The position numbers and the translations under genes are program-made. A DNA stretch of 64,000 nucleotides from Pedobacter gandavensis (GTDB lineage: Bacteria; Bacteroidota; Bacteroidia; Sphingobacteriales; Sphingobacteriaceae), in contig NZ_WNXC01000010.1 in the NCBI RefSeq assembly GCF_014172405.1, forward strand, positions 124,001 through 188,000, in the 5' to 3' direction. The number at the start of each line of letters is the position of its first letter. The stretch's first letter is position 1. Under the pieces are notes generated by a model. The model did no database searches. It was not told the DNA's origin and saw only the letters and a program-made list of their open reading frames with translations. Positions 8,997-17,178 of the stretch are shown one piece after another.

Positions 8997-9044
8997 ATCT
9001 CGTTAAAAAGAGCTGCAGTACAAAATCAGTAGAGCTAACGAGAT
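8997..9044. repeat. 9-bp inverted repeat upstream of ltaE
   Basis: ATCTCGTTA (8997-9005) and TAACGAGAT (9036-9044) are perfect inverse copies 30 nt apart. They lie 34 bp upstream of the ltaE start. Neither side has a T-run, so a regulatory or structural element is more likely than a terminator. Confidence 0.5.
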
Positions 9045-9199
9045 AATTACATTAAATCATGATGACCAATATTTTATCAAAAAAGGGCATTTAACGCTAG
9101 TAAAACGTTTATCAACTCCATAATTGAGGTTTTTTAAATTTACGAAAAGACGTTTTCCCCGAATTAAAATCCCATTTCCGGTAAATGCTTGATTTTAAA

Positions 9200-9230
9200 T
9201 TTGGATTTCAAAATAACAAGTGTATTTTAG
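9200..9230 (+). promoter_or_regulatory. candidate promoter for GlcNAc kinase-like gene
   Basis: TTTG (9200-9203), a 19-nt spacer and TATTTTAG (9223-9230) resemble the Bacteroidota promoter with one mismatch in the -7 box. The transcript would have a leader of about 180 nt containing the 20-codon ORF. Confidence 0.45.
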
Positions 9231-9351
9231 GCTTAGTGTTTTTTTAACAATATGGTAACTTTAAATCAATAAATAAAACGAGCAAAAACGCCCTTATTTG
9301 CATAATAGAGGCGGAAAATTATTTAAAAACTAAAACCAAAGAATTAAAATT

Positions 9352-9414
9352 ATGAAAAAAAACCCTACAAAAGTGTTAGGATTATTTACTTTTATCCCGA
9401 AAAAAACAAATTAA
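9352..9414 (+). CDS. possible 20-codon leader ORF before the kinase gene
   Basis: ATG at 9352 opens a 20-codon frame (MKKNPTKVLGLFTFIPKKTN) ending in TAA at 9412-9414, a single base before the next ATG at 9416. The peptide is basic with a short hydrophobic core. The tight junction suggests translational coupling to the kinase gene. It could equally be chance in an AT-rich leader. No enrichment of a single amino acid is seen that would mark a classic attenuator peptide. Confidence 0.4.
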   Translation: MKKNPTKVLGLFTFIPKKTN

Positions 9415-9415
9415 G

Positions 9416-10273
9416 ATGATAGTTATTGCAGATGGTGGTTCAACCAAAACCAATTGGTGTTTAATTAATGAAGCAGGCAGAAAAATTCTATTTAATACCG
9501 AGGGATACAATCCATACTTTTCAGACACAGCATACATTGTTGGTTCGTTAAGAAAATCTCTTCCGGATCATTTAGAAACTGATAAACTTACCGAAGTAAA
9601 TTACTATGGTGCAGGTTGTTCAACAGATGCCAAGCGCAAAATTGTAGCAGATGCAATGCAACAGGTTTTTCCTAATGCAAAGATCAACATAGGACACGAT
9701 TTATTGGCTTCATGCCGTGCTCTACTTGGTGATGAGCCAGGTTTCGCAGCGATATTAGGCACAGGTACAAACTCTTGTTTGTATGACGGTAAAGACATTA
9801 CGCTAAACATTGACTCTCTGGGTTATTTCCTTGGGGATGAAGGTAGTGGATGCTTCATCGGAAAAAGAATTCTGAGTGATTATATGAAAGGTTATATGCC
9901 TAAAGGTTTAAGAGAAAGTTTCTATGATAACTTCGCTTTAACTAACGAGGACATTTTTGACCATATTTATAACAAACCACTTCCAAATCGTTTTTGCGCT
10001 GGCTTCAGCAAGTTCTTATACGACTATAAAGACAATTATGAAGATTATACCTTCTCTACTGTAGATTATGCTTTTACTGCTTTCTTTGAGAATTTAGTGA
10101 TTCATTATCCAAACTATAAAGACTTCTCTTTAAACTGTGTAGGATCAGTAGGTTATAGCTTCAGAGATATTCTAAGCATCGTTGCTGACAGATATGAGAT
10201 GGGCGTTGGTAAAGTGATCCGCTCTCCTATAGATGATCTAGTGGATTACCACATGACTACTGTTAACAAATAA
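9416..10273 (+). CDS. BadF/BadG-type ATPase, N-acetylglucosamine kinase-like
   Basis: 285 aa with an ASKHA (actin/hexokinase) fold. The phosphate-1 loop DGGSTKTNW lies at residues 6-14 with the catalytic-type Asp6. The second nucleotide-binding loop is seen in AILGTGTNSCLYDG, and LGDEGSGCFIGK is a further conserved motif of BadF/BcrA family sugar kinases. It probably phosphorylates N-acetylglucosamine or a related amino sugar in the cytoplasm. The substrate is inferred from the family only. A paralogue with a damaged phosphate loop lies at 12610 between pfkA and gap. A strong hairpin terminator follows. Confidence 0.85.
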   Translation: MIVIADGGSTKTNWCLINEAGRKILFNTEGYNPYFSDTAYIVGSLRKSLPDHLETDKLTEVNYYGAGCSTDAKRKIVADAMQQVFPNAKINIGHDLLASCRALLGDEPGFAAILGTGTNSCLYDGKDITLNIDSLGYFLGDEGSGCFIGKRILSDYMKGYMPKGLRESFYDNFALTNEDIFDHIYNKPLPNRFCAGFSKFLYDYKDNYEDYTFSTVDYAFTAFFENLVIHYPNYKDFSLNCVGSVGYSFRDILSIVADRYEMGVGKVIRSPIDDLVDYHMTTVNK

Positions 10274-10294
10274 ACGAAAAGTTTTTTTTCCATA

Positions 10295-10331
10295 AAAACG
10301 GCCGCAACATGAATCATGTTGCGGCCGTTTT
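10295..10331. terminator. strong bidirectional terminator
   Basis: An almost perfect palindrome with arms 10295-10312 and 10314-10331 (core CGGCCGCAACATG) flanked by A- and T-runs. It lies between convergent genes and can stop transcription from both sides. Confidence 0.9.
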
Positions 10332-10363
10332 ATTGTTAAGTATTTTATTTCTAGGCTAAAAAT

Positions 10364-11053
10364 CTAAAAAGAGATCTCTTTGCCAAATAATTTGGCATAT
10401 TTACGTTTATCGAACTTATACAAAGTAGCTGCCCTGAAGCTTACTCCTTTTTGTTTTTCTTCCAGGTCTTTCAACACTCCGAAACTTAGCATTTTCTTTC
10501 TGAAATTTCTTTTATCCAGCTTTTTATTCAGAATAATTTCATAAACATTTTGCAATTGTGTCAAGGTAAATTTCTCCGGCAATAACTCAAACGCAATTGG
10601 CTGATGTTTGATCCGTCTTTTAATTTTCTCCAATCCTTTATCAAAAATCTGTTGATGATCGAAGGCGAGCTTTGGCAGGCTTTTTACATTGATCCAATGT
10701 GCTTGTTTTGCATAGTTACTTAATGGCTTTAAGGCTTTATCACCCCCTAATCTCAATAACGCATAATATGCAATACTGACTACCCTTCCTTGTGGATGTC
10801 GGTTTACATCGCCAAAAGTATAGTATTGTTCCATGTAAACATCCCCTAGCCCGGTAAGCTCATGCAAAATTCTGGAGGCAGACTGGTCTAAACTCTCGTC
10901 CTCTCCAACTATATTTCCTGGCAATGCCCACCAGTCCTTAAAGGGTTCTTCGTTCCTTTCTATCAAAAGAATTTTCAATTCTCCTTCATCAAATCCGAAC
11001 AGCACACAATCAATCGAGAAAGTGGAATTAAACTTTGGTAAGACTTCTTTCAA
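10364..11053 (-). CDS. Nudix-fold transcriptional regulator (NrtR/AraR-like)
   Basis: 229 aa. An N-terminal Nudix-fold domain (about 8-140) is joined to a C-terminal winged-helix-like domain (about 150-225, with FTLTQLQNVYEIIL and KRNFRKKMLSFGVL). The Nudix box is degenerate. Where hydrolases have RE..EE, this one reads SRILHELTGL, so two catalytic Glu residues are missing. This layout fits the NrtR/AraR group, in which the Nudix domain senses a sugar-nucleotide-type ligand and the winged helix binds DNA. The start is TTG at 11053. An in-frame TGA lies just upstream and no ATG precedes the conserved domain. It diverges from pfkA, a plausible target. Confidence 0.8.
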   Translation of the reverse strand: MKEVLPKFNSTFSIDCVLFGFDEGELKILLIERNEEPFKDWWALPGNIVGEDESLDQSASRILHELTGLGDVYMEQYYTFGDVNRHPQGRVVSIAYYALLRLGGDKALKPLSNYAKQAHWINVKSLPKLAFDHQQIFDKGLEKIKRRIKHQPIAFELLPEKFTLTQLQNVYEIILNKKLDKRNFRKKMLSFGVLKDLEEKQKGVSFRAATLYKFDKRKYAKLFGKEISF

Positions 11054-11620
11054 AATATCAAATTTTATTTTTCAAACTTATTTTTCAATCTGCCTTGAAT
11101 TCAATTTAAGGCGTTAATTTGTGGTAGATTACTTATCTTTTCTATTCTTATTCCTTTTCCTGCTGCCCTACTGTCCCTCTCCTTCTTTGGGTCTAATTTA
11201 TAAAGTTCTCAAATAAGATCTCATTTTAACAAGATTAACAGGATTTAAGTTAAAAACAAAATGAAAAGTATAATTATAAAAATTTTGTTGCAAAAGAATC
11301 TTACAGGAATTGAAGTCCTGAATCGGATTTTTCCATCGTGTTTTCTATATTGCATCCGCTAATCCTTCGGATGCGGGGATAATGACTCATATTTATTGAA
11401 ATTAGATCTTGTTTTATGTCGGAACACTACCTGGAAACCTTTAATTACTTTTCAGAGGCTAAAACCTTACAGCAATGAACCGATTTTAAGCAACAAATAC
11501 CAATTTATTAAATTTTTAAACATTGAAGCAATAAAATGCACTTGCATCCTAATTACATAGGAAAATAAAAAATAAATTACTTAGTGTAAAAAATACACGC
11601 TATATTCGTAATCACAAATC
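11054..11620. other. 567-bp divergent regulatory region before pfkA
   Basis: No convincing gene is present. It contains two copies of the 9-mer AACARGATT in tandem (11229-11246), a small hairpin GCATCCG/CGGATGC (11352-11374), a 20-codon frame at 11416-11478 without support, and an imperfect inverted repeat just before pfkA (11582-11601). Its length between a sugar-type regulator and pfkA suggests regulatory content. Confidence 0.5.
11582..11601. promoter_or_regulatory. possible operator at pfkA promoter
   Basis: TAGTGTA, a short A-rich centre and TACACGCTA form an imperfect palindrome, directly followed by TATATTCG (11601-11608), one base off a -7 box. It lies 20-39 nt before the pfkA ATG. 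A binding site for the divergent Nudix-type regulator is only a guess. Confidence 0.3.
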
Positions 11621-12607
11621 ATGAAACCAAATATTAAAAATATCGCCGTATTGACATCTGGAGGAGACGCTCCAGGGATGAACGCCTGCATTAGAGCAGT
11701 AGTACGTACCGGCATATACAATGGAATCAATATGTTTGGGGTTTTGCAAGGATACCAGGGCTTGATCAATAACAACATCAACCCAATGGATGCAAGATCC
11801 GTTAGTAACATCATTCACTTAGGTGGTACCATTTTAAAAACAGCGCGTTGTCTTGAGTTTAAAACTGAAGAAGGAATGCAGCTTGCTTTTGAAAACTTAA
11901 AAGCCCGCGATATTGACGGCTTAGTAGTAATTGGGGGTGATGGAACATTTACAGGAGCACAACTTTTTGGAAAGAAGTTCGGAATTCGTGTGATTGGAAT
12001 TCCAGGAACAATTGACAATGATTTATATGGGTCTGATTTTACTTTAGGATACGATACGGCCATAAATACCGTTATTGAAGCAATAGATAAAATCAGAGAT
12101 ACCGCAGATTCCCATGACCGTTTATTCTTTATAGAAGTGATGGGCAGAGATTCTGGATGTATCGCACTGAGAAGTGCAATCGCCAGTGGCGCAGAAGCTG
12201 TACTCCTACCGGAAAAAGAAACCAGTCTGGACGAGCTGATCTCACAATTGGCAATTGGAGCTTCAACAAAGAAATCTTCCAGTATTGTGATTGTATCCGA
12301 AGGCCATAAAGCTGGTGGTGCTTATGATGTTGCGAAAAAGGTTAAAGAGAGTTTTAACCACTATGACACGAAAGTAACCATACTAGGTCACCTGCAACGT
12401 GGAGGTAGCCCAAGTAGTTTCGACAGAATTTTAGGTAGTCGTTTGGGCTTTGCAGCCGTTAATGAATTACTAAAAGGAAGTACCATGCAAATGGTTGGCT
12501 TACGTGGTAATGAAATAAAGACAACGAGTATAGACGAGGCGCTAACCAGACATACTTTTAAACTGGAAAGTGATTTATTGGAAATGACTAAGGTTTTATC
12601 CATTTAA
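11621..12607 (+). CDS. pfkA: ATP-dependent 6-phosphofructokinase
   Basis: 328 aa, the normal bacterial length. Motifs seen are SGGDAPGMNA (residues 13-22), GGDGT (105-109) and PGTIDND (128-134) with catalytic Asp132, then MGRDSG. Gly108 and Gly129 at the two donor-specificity positions indicate ATP rather than pyrophosphate as the phosphoryl donor. It phosphorylates fructose 6-phosphate to the 1,6-bisphosphate in glycolysis. It is the first gene of a tight plus-strand run: 2 bp to the kinase-like paralogue, then 4 bp to gap. The long upstream region is shared with a Nudix-type regulator gene. Confidence 0.97.
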   Translation: MKPNIKNIAVLTSGGDAPGMNACIRAVVRTGIYNGINMFGVLQGYQGLINNNINPMDARSVSNIIHLGGTILKTARCLEFKTEEGMQLAFENLKARDIDGLVVIGGDGTFTGAQLFGKKFGIRVIGIPGTIDNDLYGSDFTLGYDTAINTVIEAIDKIRDTADSHDRLFFIEVMGRDSGCIALRSAIASGAEAVLLPEKETSLDELISQLAIGASTKKSSSIVIVSEGHKAGGAYDVAKKVKESFNHYDTKVTILGHLQRGGSPSSFDRILGSRLGFAAVNELLKGSTMQMVGLRGNEIKTTSIDEALTRHTFKLESDLLEMTKVLSI

Positions 12608-12609
12608 TT

Positions 12610-13452
12610 ATGATAGCGGTAGTTTACAGTGGATCTAAAACAGCATACTGGAAAATTGCACAGGATGGTAAAACCATCGCAGAATGTAATATGCCAGGAA
12701 TTAATCCCTGTTTTAATGACCAGAAGTCTATACTTCAATTCTTAAATAAGAAATCGATTCTGGTGAATCATGCAGAAAGCATCAAGAAAATTTATGTTTT
12801 TGCTGCTGGTGCTTCCTCAGAAGAAAGAAGAAATGAATTGGCGGAAACGCTTGGAATGTTCTTTAGATATAGTAAAATAACGGTTAAAGATGACCTATAT
12901 GGCGCAGCCATCTCTGCCTGTTACAATAACCCTGGAATTGTAGGTTTATTAGGTAGCGGAGCAAATTGTGCTTATTACGACGGAAAAAAACCGGAGAAGA
13001 ACAACTTTGGACTGGGGTATATCCTCGGAGATGAAGGTTCGGCGAATTACCTTGGAAAAACACTATTAAAGTATTTTGTACAAGATAAACTGCCGAAAGA
13101 CCTACATAAAAAGTTTGAACTTAAGTATAATCTGGACAGGCCTCAAATCCTGGAACGCGTATACAAAAGACCTCTGGCTCAGCAATTTCTAAGTTCTTTC
13201 TTTGATTTTTTTATTGAAAACAGAACTGATAAATTTTTGTTAGGAATTATAGAGAAAGGGTTTGAAAGTTATTTTAACACTTATTTGTTACCAACATTAA
13301 AATTACATCCCGGTAAAGAAATACATTTTGTAGGTCTTGTGGCCGGAAACTTTCAGGAAGAGCTGCGGGCAACCGCAAAGCGGCACGGACTGGAAATAAC
13401 ATCGATTACTAAAGAACCGATATATAATTTACTAAACTACTATTCAAATTAA
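12610..13452 (+). CDS. degenerate BadF/GlcNAc kinase-like paralogue
   Basis: 280 aa, clearly homologous along its length to the kinase-like protein at 9416 (shared landmarks: NPCFND near residue 33, DGK after the second glycine loop, LGYILGDEGSANYLGK, RPLAQQFLSSF). The phosphate-1 loop is changed: the paralogue's ADGGSTKTNW aligns with VYSGSKTAYW here, so the catalytic-type Asp is Tyr6 and one loop position is lost. The second loop reads LLGSGANCAYYDG. It may have lost kinase activity and act as a sensor or regulator, or have altered chemistry. Its place between pfkA and gap suggests a glycolysis-linked role. Confidence 0.8.
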   Translation: MIAVVYSGSKTAYWKIAQDGKTIAECNMPGINPCFNDQKSILQFLNKKSILVNHAESIKKIYVFAAGASSEERRNELAETLGMFFRYSKITVKDDLYGAAISACYNNPGIVGLLGSGANCAYYDGKKPEKNNFGLGYILGDEGSANYLGKTLLKYFVQDKLPKDLHKKFELKYNLDRPQILERVYKRPLAQQFLSSFFDFFIENRTDKFLLGIIEKGFESYFNTYLLPTLKLHPGKEIHFVGLVAGNFQEELRATAKRHGLEITSITKEPIYNLLNYYSN

Positions 13453-13456
13453 CAAA

Positions 13457-14458
13457 ATGAGCAAAATTGGAATAAACGGCTTTGGCCGTATCGGCAGACT
13501 GGTTTTTAGAGCTGCTTTAAAAAGAGGATTAGATATTGTTGCAATCAATGATTTAGTTGAGCCGGATTACATGGCTTATATGTTAAAATACGATACTACA
13601 CACGGTCGTTTTGATGGTACTATTGAAGTAGTAAACGGTCATCTTGTAGTAAATGGAAAAACAATCCGTATCACTGCGGAAAGAGATCCAGCTAACTTAA
13701 AGTGGGATGAAGTAGGTGTAGAAACTGTAATTGAATCTACAGGCTTATTCTTAACTCAGGTTGATGCTGAAAAACATATTCAAGCTGGTGCTAAAAGAGT
13801 AGTTCTTTCTGCTCCTGCAAAAGATGATTCAATCCCTACTTACGTAATGGGTGTAAATCATGAGTTATTAACTGCTGATCAAACTGTAGTTTCTAACGCT
13901 TCTTGTACCACTAACTGTTTAGCACCAATCGCTAAAGTATTAAACGACAACTTCGGTATCGTTGAAGGCTTAATGAGCACAGTTCACGCGGTAACTGCAA
14001 CTCAAAAAACAGTAGATGGTCCTTCAGCTAAGGACTGGAGAGGTGGACGTGGAGGTTTCTCTAACATTATCCCTTCTGGTACTGGTGCAGCGAAAGCAGT
14101 AGCAAAAGTAATTCCTGCTTTAAAAGGAAAATTAACAGGTATGGCTTTCCGTGTACCGGTAGCTGATGTATCTGTTGTTGATTTAACAGTTCGTCTGGAA
14201 AAAGCAGCAACTTATGAAGAAATTAAAGCAGCCATGAAAGCAGCCTCAGAAGGTTACTTGAAAGGTGTGCTAGGATATACAGAAGATGAAGTAGTTTCTT
14301 CTGACTTTATAGGAGATGATCATGCGTCAATTTTCGATGCAAATGCAGGTATTGCATTAAATGACAACTTCGTGAAAGTGGTTTCTTGGTATGATAACGA
14401 ATGGGGCTATTCTAATGCATTAGCTAAATTCGTAGAATACTACGGAAATTTAAAGTAA
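13457..14458 (+). CDS. gap: glyceraldehyde-3-phosphate dehydrogenase
   Basis: 333 aa with the N-terminal Rossmann motif GINGFGRIGR, Asp32 at the position that favours NAD over NADP, and the catalytic motif SNASCTTNC (Cys150) with the partner His177 in STVHAVTATQ. The C-terminal SWYDNEWGYSN motif is intact. It oxidises glyceraldehyde 3-phosphate to 1,3-bisphosphoglycerate. It is the last gene of the pfkA run and is followed by a terminator hairpin. The codon choice looks more uniform than that of its neighbours, as often in highly expressed genes, though I did not quantify this. Confidence 0.97.
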   Translation: MSKIGINGFGRIGRLVFRAALKRGLDIVAINDLVEPDYMAYMLKYDTTHGRFDGTIEVVNGHLVVNGKTIRITAERDPANLKWDEVGVETVIESTGLFLTQVDAEKHIQAGAKRVVLSAPAKDDSIPTYVMGVNHELLTADQTVVSNASCTTNCLAPIAKVLNDNFGIVEGLMSTVHAVTATQKTVDGPSAKDWRGGRGGFSNIIPSGTGAAKAVAKVIPALKGKLTGMAFRVPVADVSVVDLTVRLEKAATYEEIKAAMKAASEGYLKGVLGYTEDEVVSSDFIGDDHASIFDANAGIALNDNFVKVVSWYDNEWGYSNALAKFVEYYGNLK

Positions 14459-14490
14459 AACCCGTTCATACAGGTTTATATTTGGTTAGA

Positions 14491-14526
14491 AAAGGGATGT
14501 GTCTGGATGGAACATCCCTTTCTTGT
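14491..14526 (+). terminator. terminator after gap
   Basis: The stem AAAGGGATGT (14491-14500) pairs with ACATCCCTTT (14512-14521), followed by a T-rich stretch. It lies 33 bp behind the gap stop codon. Confidence 0.85.
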
Positions 14527-14644
14527 TTCCAATACATTTATCCTGGCTACCTCCCCATATGACTGTGCAGTGAAATTAATGAGCACAAAAACATATATAA
14601 ACTAAAACTTTAGTAATCCATAGCAGCTAATTATCTTTCTTTTT

Positions 14645-14660
14645 TATATTTGTATACAAA
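14645..14660 (+). promoter_or_regulatory. -7 box overlapped by a palindrome
   Basis: TATATTTG (14645-14652) matches TAnnTTTG exactly and lies 34 nt before the lipoprotein ATG. It overlaps the perfect 12-bp palindrome TTTGTATACAAA (14649-14660), which could be an operator placed over the start of transcription. No -33 TTTG is seen. Confidence 0.45.
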
Positions 14661-14686
14661 CGAACCAGATAACCTTCCGCTCAATT

Positions 14687-15487
14687 ATGAAACACACCCT
14701 ACTTGCGCTTGCACTGATGACCCTAATCTTTGGCTGTAGTAAAGACGAAGAAAAAACGAAAAACTACATCCCAAGAGCGCTAACAAAGAATGAATCCTTC
14801 AATTTTTCTTCGGATAAAAAGAGTGATTCCGTCACCATTTACAAATTAAACAAACCAGAGCAGGCAGAATGGTTGTCTGTAAAATTCGGAGACAGTACGG
14901 TGAGCATTCAAACAGATCCAAAAGACCCAAAAAAAGCAACGAATCACTTTACTTTTGCAGAGTTTGTAAACACTCAAAAAACATGCGTATTGGTACAAAT
15001 CGAAGATGAAACCGCATTGGTTGCTCCCTCATTCCTTATTTCATTGAAGGAAGAAGGCGGATTGCAGGTAGTTAGCTTAAGTCGCCCAACAAAAGAGGGA
15101 CCAGGAGAAAAGTCTGGTTTGGGCATCAGTAGACTTGGTCGGACGGGACACTTGGTAGACAATGATTTTTTTATCACCAGTGTGACTGCGAAAGCTTATC
15201 TTTTGAAAAGACAAGATCCTGAACAACGAATTGACGGGAAGTTTCTAATCCTATCTCCGGACAGACAAACCATCGTTTTCGCAACTCCGAAGTCATTGTA
15301 CCAGGTGAATTACATTTCAAATGAAACTTCCACCCTGCCCTTGCCTGCCAATCTGCCTACAGATCTGCCAACGGTTTATAACTGGGTTCAAAAAAGCTAC
15401 AGTTTTCAGAAAAGTAAACAAGGAATTTCCTTTTTGACGAATAGAGAGGATGATAAAATTGTCGACATCAGCGAATTTAAAAAATAG
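14687..15487 (+). CDS. lipoprotein of unknown function
   Basis: 266 aa. A lipoprotein signal peptide ends in the lipobox LIFGC (Cys17), and the mature end starts CSKDEEK. A Ser then acidic residues after the Cys resembles the surface-export signal of Bacteroidota lipoproteins, so a surface or outer-membrane location is possible. The mature part is beta-rich and charged, with no domain I can name. It has its own promoter candidate and meets the minus-strand small gene 3 bp after its stop. Confidence 0.65.
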   Translation: MKHTLLALALMTLIFGCSKDEEKTKNYIPRALTKNESFNFSSDKKSDSVTIYKLNKPEQAEWLSVKFGDSTVSIQTDPKDPKKATNHFTFAEFVNTQKTCVLVQIEDETALVAPSFLISLKEEGGLQVVSLSRPTKEGPGEKSGLGISRLGRTGHLVDNDFFITSVTAKAYLLKRQDPEQRIDGKFLILSPDRQTIVFATPKSLYQVNYISNETSTLPLPANLPTDLPTVYNWVQKSYSFQKSKQGISFLTNREDDKIVDISEFKK

Positions 15488-15490
15488 GCA

Positions 15491-15727
15491 CTATACACTA
15501 AAATCATCCAGGGAGTAAGGAAGTTCCTCACAAAAAAAGCCGTTATTCATGAGGATATGCCTCACCACAGCAACAGCCGGAACCGCACTTACTACCCTTA
15601 AAATTTTATCTACATCCTCAAAAGCAAAAGTCCAGTTTTTCTCTCCGAATAAAATATCCATCACAGGTCTGATTGAAATCAAATCTCGTTGCCCCTGTAC
15701 CGATGTTTTAAAAATCATGATGTTCAT
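15491..15727 (-). CDS. small HMA-like (ferredoxin-fold) protein without metal motif
   Basis: 78 aa. The pattern of a beta strand (NIMIFKTSV), a helix (DLISIRPVMDILF), WTFAFEDVDKILRVVS and a terminal LMNNGFFCEELP resembles small heavy-metal-associated (HMA)-fold proteins of Bacteroidota. The CxxC metal site is absent, so copper transfer is unlikely. A single Cys lies near the C-terminus. It lies alone, tail-to-tail with the lipoprotein gene. The fold is my reading of the pattern and the function is unknown. Confidence 0.55.
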   Translation of the reverse strand: MNIMIFKTSVQGQRDLISIRPVMDILFGEKNWTFAFEDVDKILRVVSAVPAVAVVRHILMNNGFFCEELPYSLDDFSV

Positions 15728-15897
15728 CGTTCTTTTTTTTAAGTTTCAGCTTTATTTCCCATAAAAATGCATGATATGCTGTACTTTGAAAAGTAACATC
15801 AGCCAAAAGCGATTAAAAACCCGATGAATAGCGGAAAACCGTCGGTAAACGATTTCGACTAACACATACATTGCTTTAAAACCCGGGTTATTTTTAC

Positions 15898-15905
15898 TAA
15901 TTTTG
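15898..15905 (+). promoter_or_regulatory. -7 box of the DUF763 gene
   Basis: TAATTTTG matches TAnnTTTG exactly and ends 7 nt before ATG 15912, implying a very short or absent leader. A TTG occurs at 15871 but the spacing (24 nt) is long. The element rules out the upstream TTG at 15903 as a start codon. Confidence 0.55.
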
Positions 15906-15911
15906 TTAGTA

Positions 15912-17114
15912 ATGAAATCATCCGGCACAGCAGATTTACCTTTGCATTATGGTTATTTACCCAGTTGGCTAACGGAACGAATGACGCGCCTTGGTTTGGC
16001 AATTACCGAAGCCATCATTGCTGAGTACGGCAGTGCCGAGGTATTGCGCCGATTGAGCGATCCATTTTGGTTTCAAAGCCTGGGTGCAGTCATGGGGATG
16101 GATTGGCACTCTTCAGGGATCACAACCTCGGTAATGGGTGCTTTGAAAGCTGCCATCAATCCTCATAGCAAAGAGTTAGGCATCTATATTTGTGGTGGAA
16201 AAGGAAAAAGATCAAAGCAGACTCCCATAGAGCTGTTACACATCGCCAATCACATCGGCCTAGACGGAAACCATCTGGTTCGATGCAGTAAGCTCAGTGC
16301 TAAAGTAGACAATACCGCAATTCAAGATGGATTTCAGCTCTATGCTCATAATTTCATCCTCAACAAAGAGGGCCTCTGGACTGTCGTTCAACAAGGGATG
16401 CACCAAAACAACGGAACCGCGAGAAGATACCACTGGCACTCCTCAGCACTTCAGTCTTTTGTGGAAGAACCACATACCGGAGTTTTCGGAATCCATCAAG
16501 GAGAGATTATGAACCTCGTTGCAAAAGCAGCAGCTCCTACTCAAAAATCTATATTGGACATGACTACTGAGCACCCTGACCGTATAATCAAAGAAGCGAA
16601 AAAATTGATCATGTCCAGACACCATGAAGTAAAAGCAACGGATGTAGACCTAAAACGATTAGGCTCGATGCTATGGTTAACACAGGAGAAACAACCTGCA
16701 GATTTTGAAGAACTTTTGATGCTGGAAGGAATGGGCCCGAGAACCTTACAATCACTAGCCCTTGTGAGTGAAGTAATCTATGGCAGCCCTTCCCGTTTTA
16801 CTGATCTAGCTCGCTTTTCTTTTGCCCATGGTGGAAAAGATGGCCATCCCTTCCCCGTTCCTATAAAAATATACGATGAAACCATTCAGGTGTTGACCAA
16901 GGCGGTTCAGCAAGCTAAAATAGGTCAATCAGAACGGCAAAAAGCCATACATCAATTAAATGTCATTGCGCGAAATGTCGAAAACGACTTCATTCCAAAT
17001 GATAATTTTGAAGCCCTGATCGCAAAAGAAAGAAGAGATTCCTGGAAATATGGAGGCAAAACTATTTTTGGTGATGCTAAACCAGTACAAGAACATCAAC
17101 TCAGCCTATTTTAA
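15912..17114 (+). CDS. DUF763 domain protein
   Basis: 400 aa from ATG 15912. It opens SGTADLPLHYGYLPSWLTERM, the signature of the DUF763 family, and keeps the conserved stretches GMDWHSSGITTSV and ICGGKGKRSKQTP. The mid-region EGMGPRTLQSLALVSEVIYG resembles a helix-hairpin-helix motif, so contact with nucleic acid is conceivable. The biochemical function of the family is unknown to me. It is soluble with no signal peptide, and monocistronic by position. Twenty-odd His, Trp and Gly positions look family-conserved, but no catalytic set can be named from this sequence alone. Confidence 0.85.
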   Translation: MKSSGTADLPLHYGYLPSWLTERMTRLGLAITEAIIAEYGSAEVLRRLSDPFWFQSLGAVMGMDWHSSGITTSVMGALKAAINPHSKELGIYICGGKGKRSKQTPIELLHIANHIGLDGNHLVRCSKLSAKVDNTAIQDGFQLYAHNFILNKEGLWTVVQQGMHQNNGTARRYHWHSSALQSFVEEPHTGVFGIHQGEIMNLVAKAAAPTQKSILDMTTEHPDRIIKEAKKLIMSRHHEVKATDVDLKRLGSMLWLTQEKQPADFEELLMLEGMGPRTLQSLALVSEVIYGSPSRFTDLARFSFAHGGKDGHPFPVPIKIYDETIQVLTKAVQQAKIGQSERQKAIHQLNVIARNVENDFIPNDNFEALIAKERRDSWKYGGKTIFGDAKPVQEHQLSLF

Positions 17115-17178
17115 GTTAAAAAATCCCAAACTAGCTGTTTAAACATCTTATTTATTTAGAGAAATAACCACTATTTCT

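Larger units (their letters stand above)
8964..9415. other. 451-bp divergent intergenic region ltaE / GlcNAc kinase
   Basis: The region holds a perfect 9-bp inverted repeat (8997-9044), a promoter candidate for the rightward kinase gene (9200-9230) and a 20-codon ORF (9352-9414) directly before that gene. I see no RNA gene. The rest is AT-rich with no open frame of note. Confidence 0.6.

Noticed and set aside
11416..11478. 20-codon ORF in the pfkA spacer
   Set aside because: Chance frames of this size are expected, and there is no junction with a gene.
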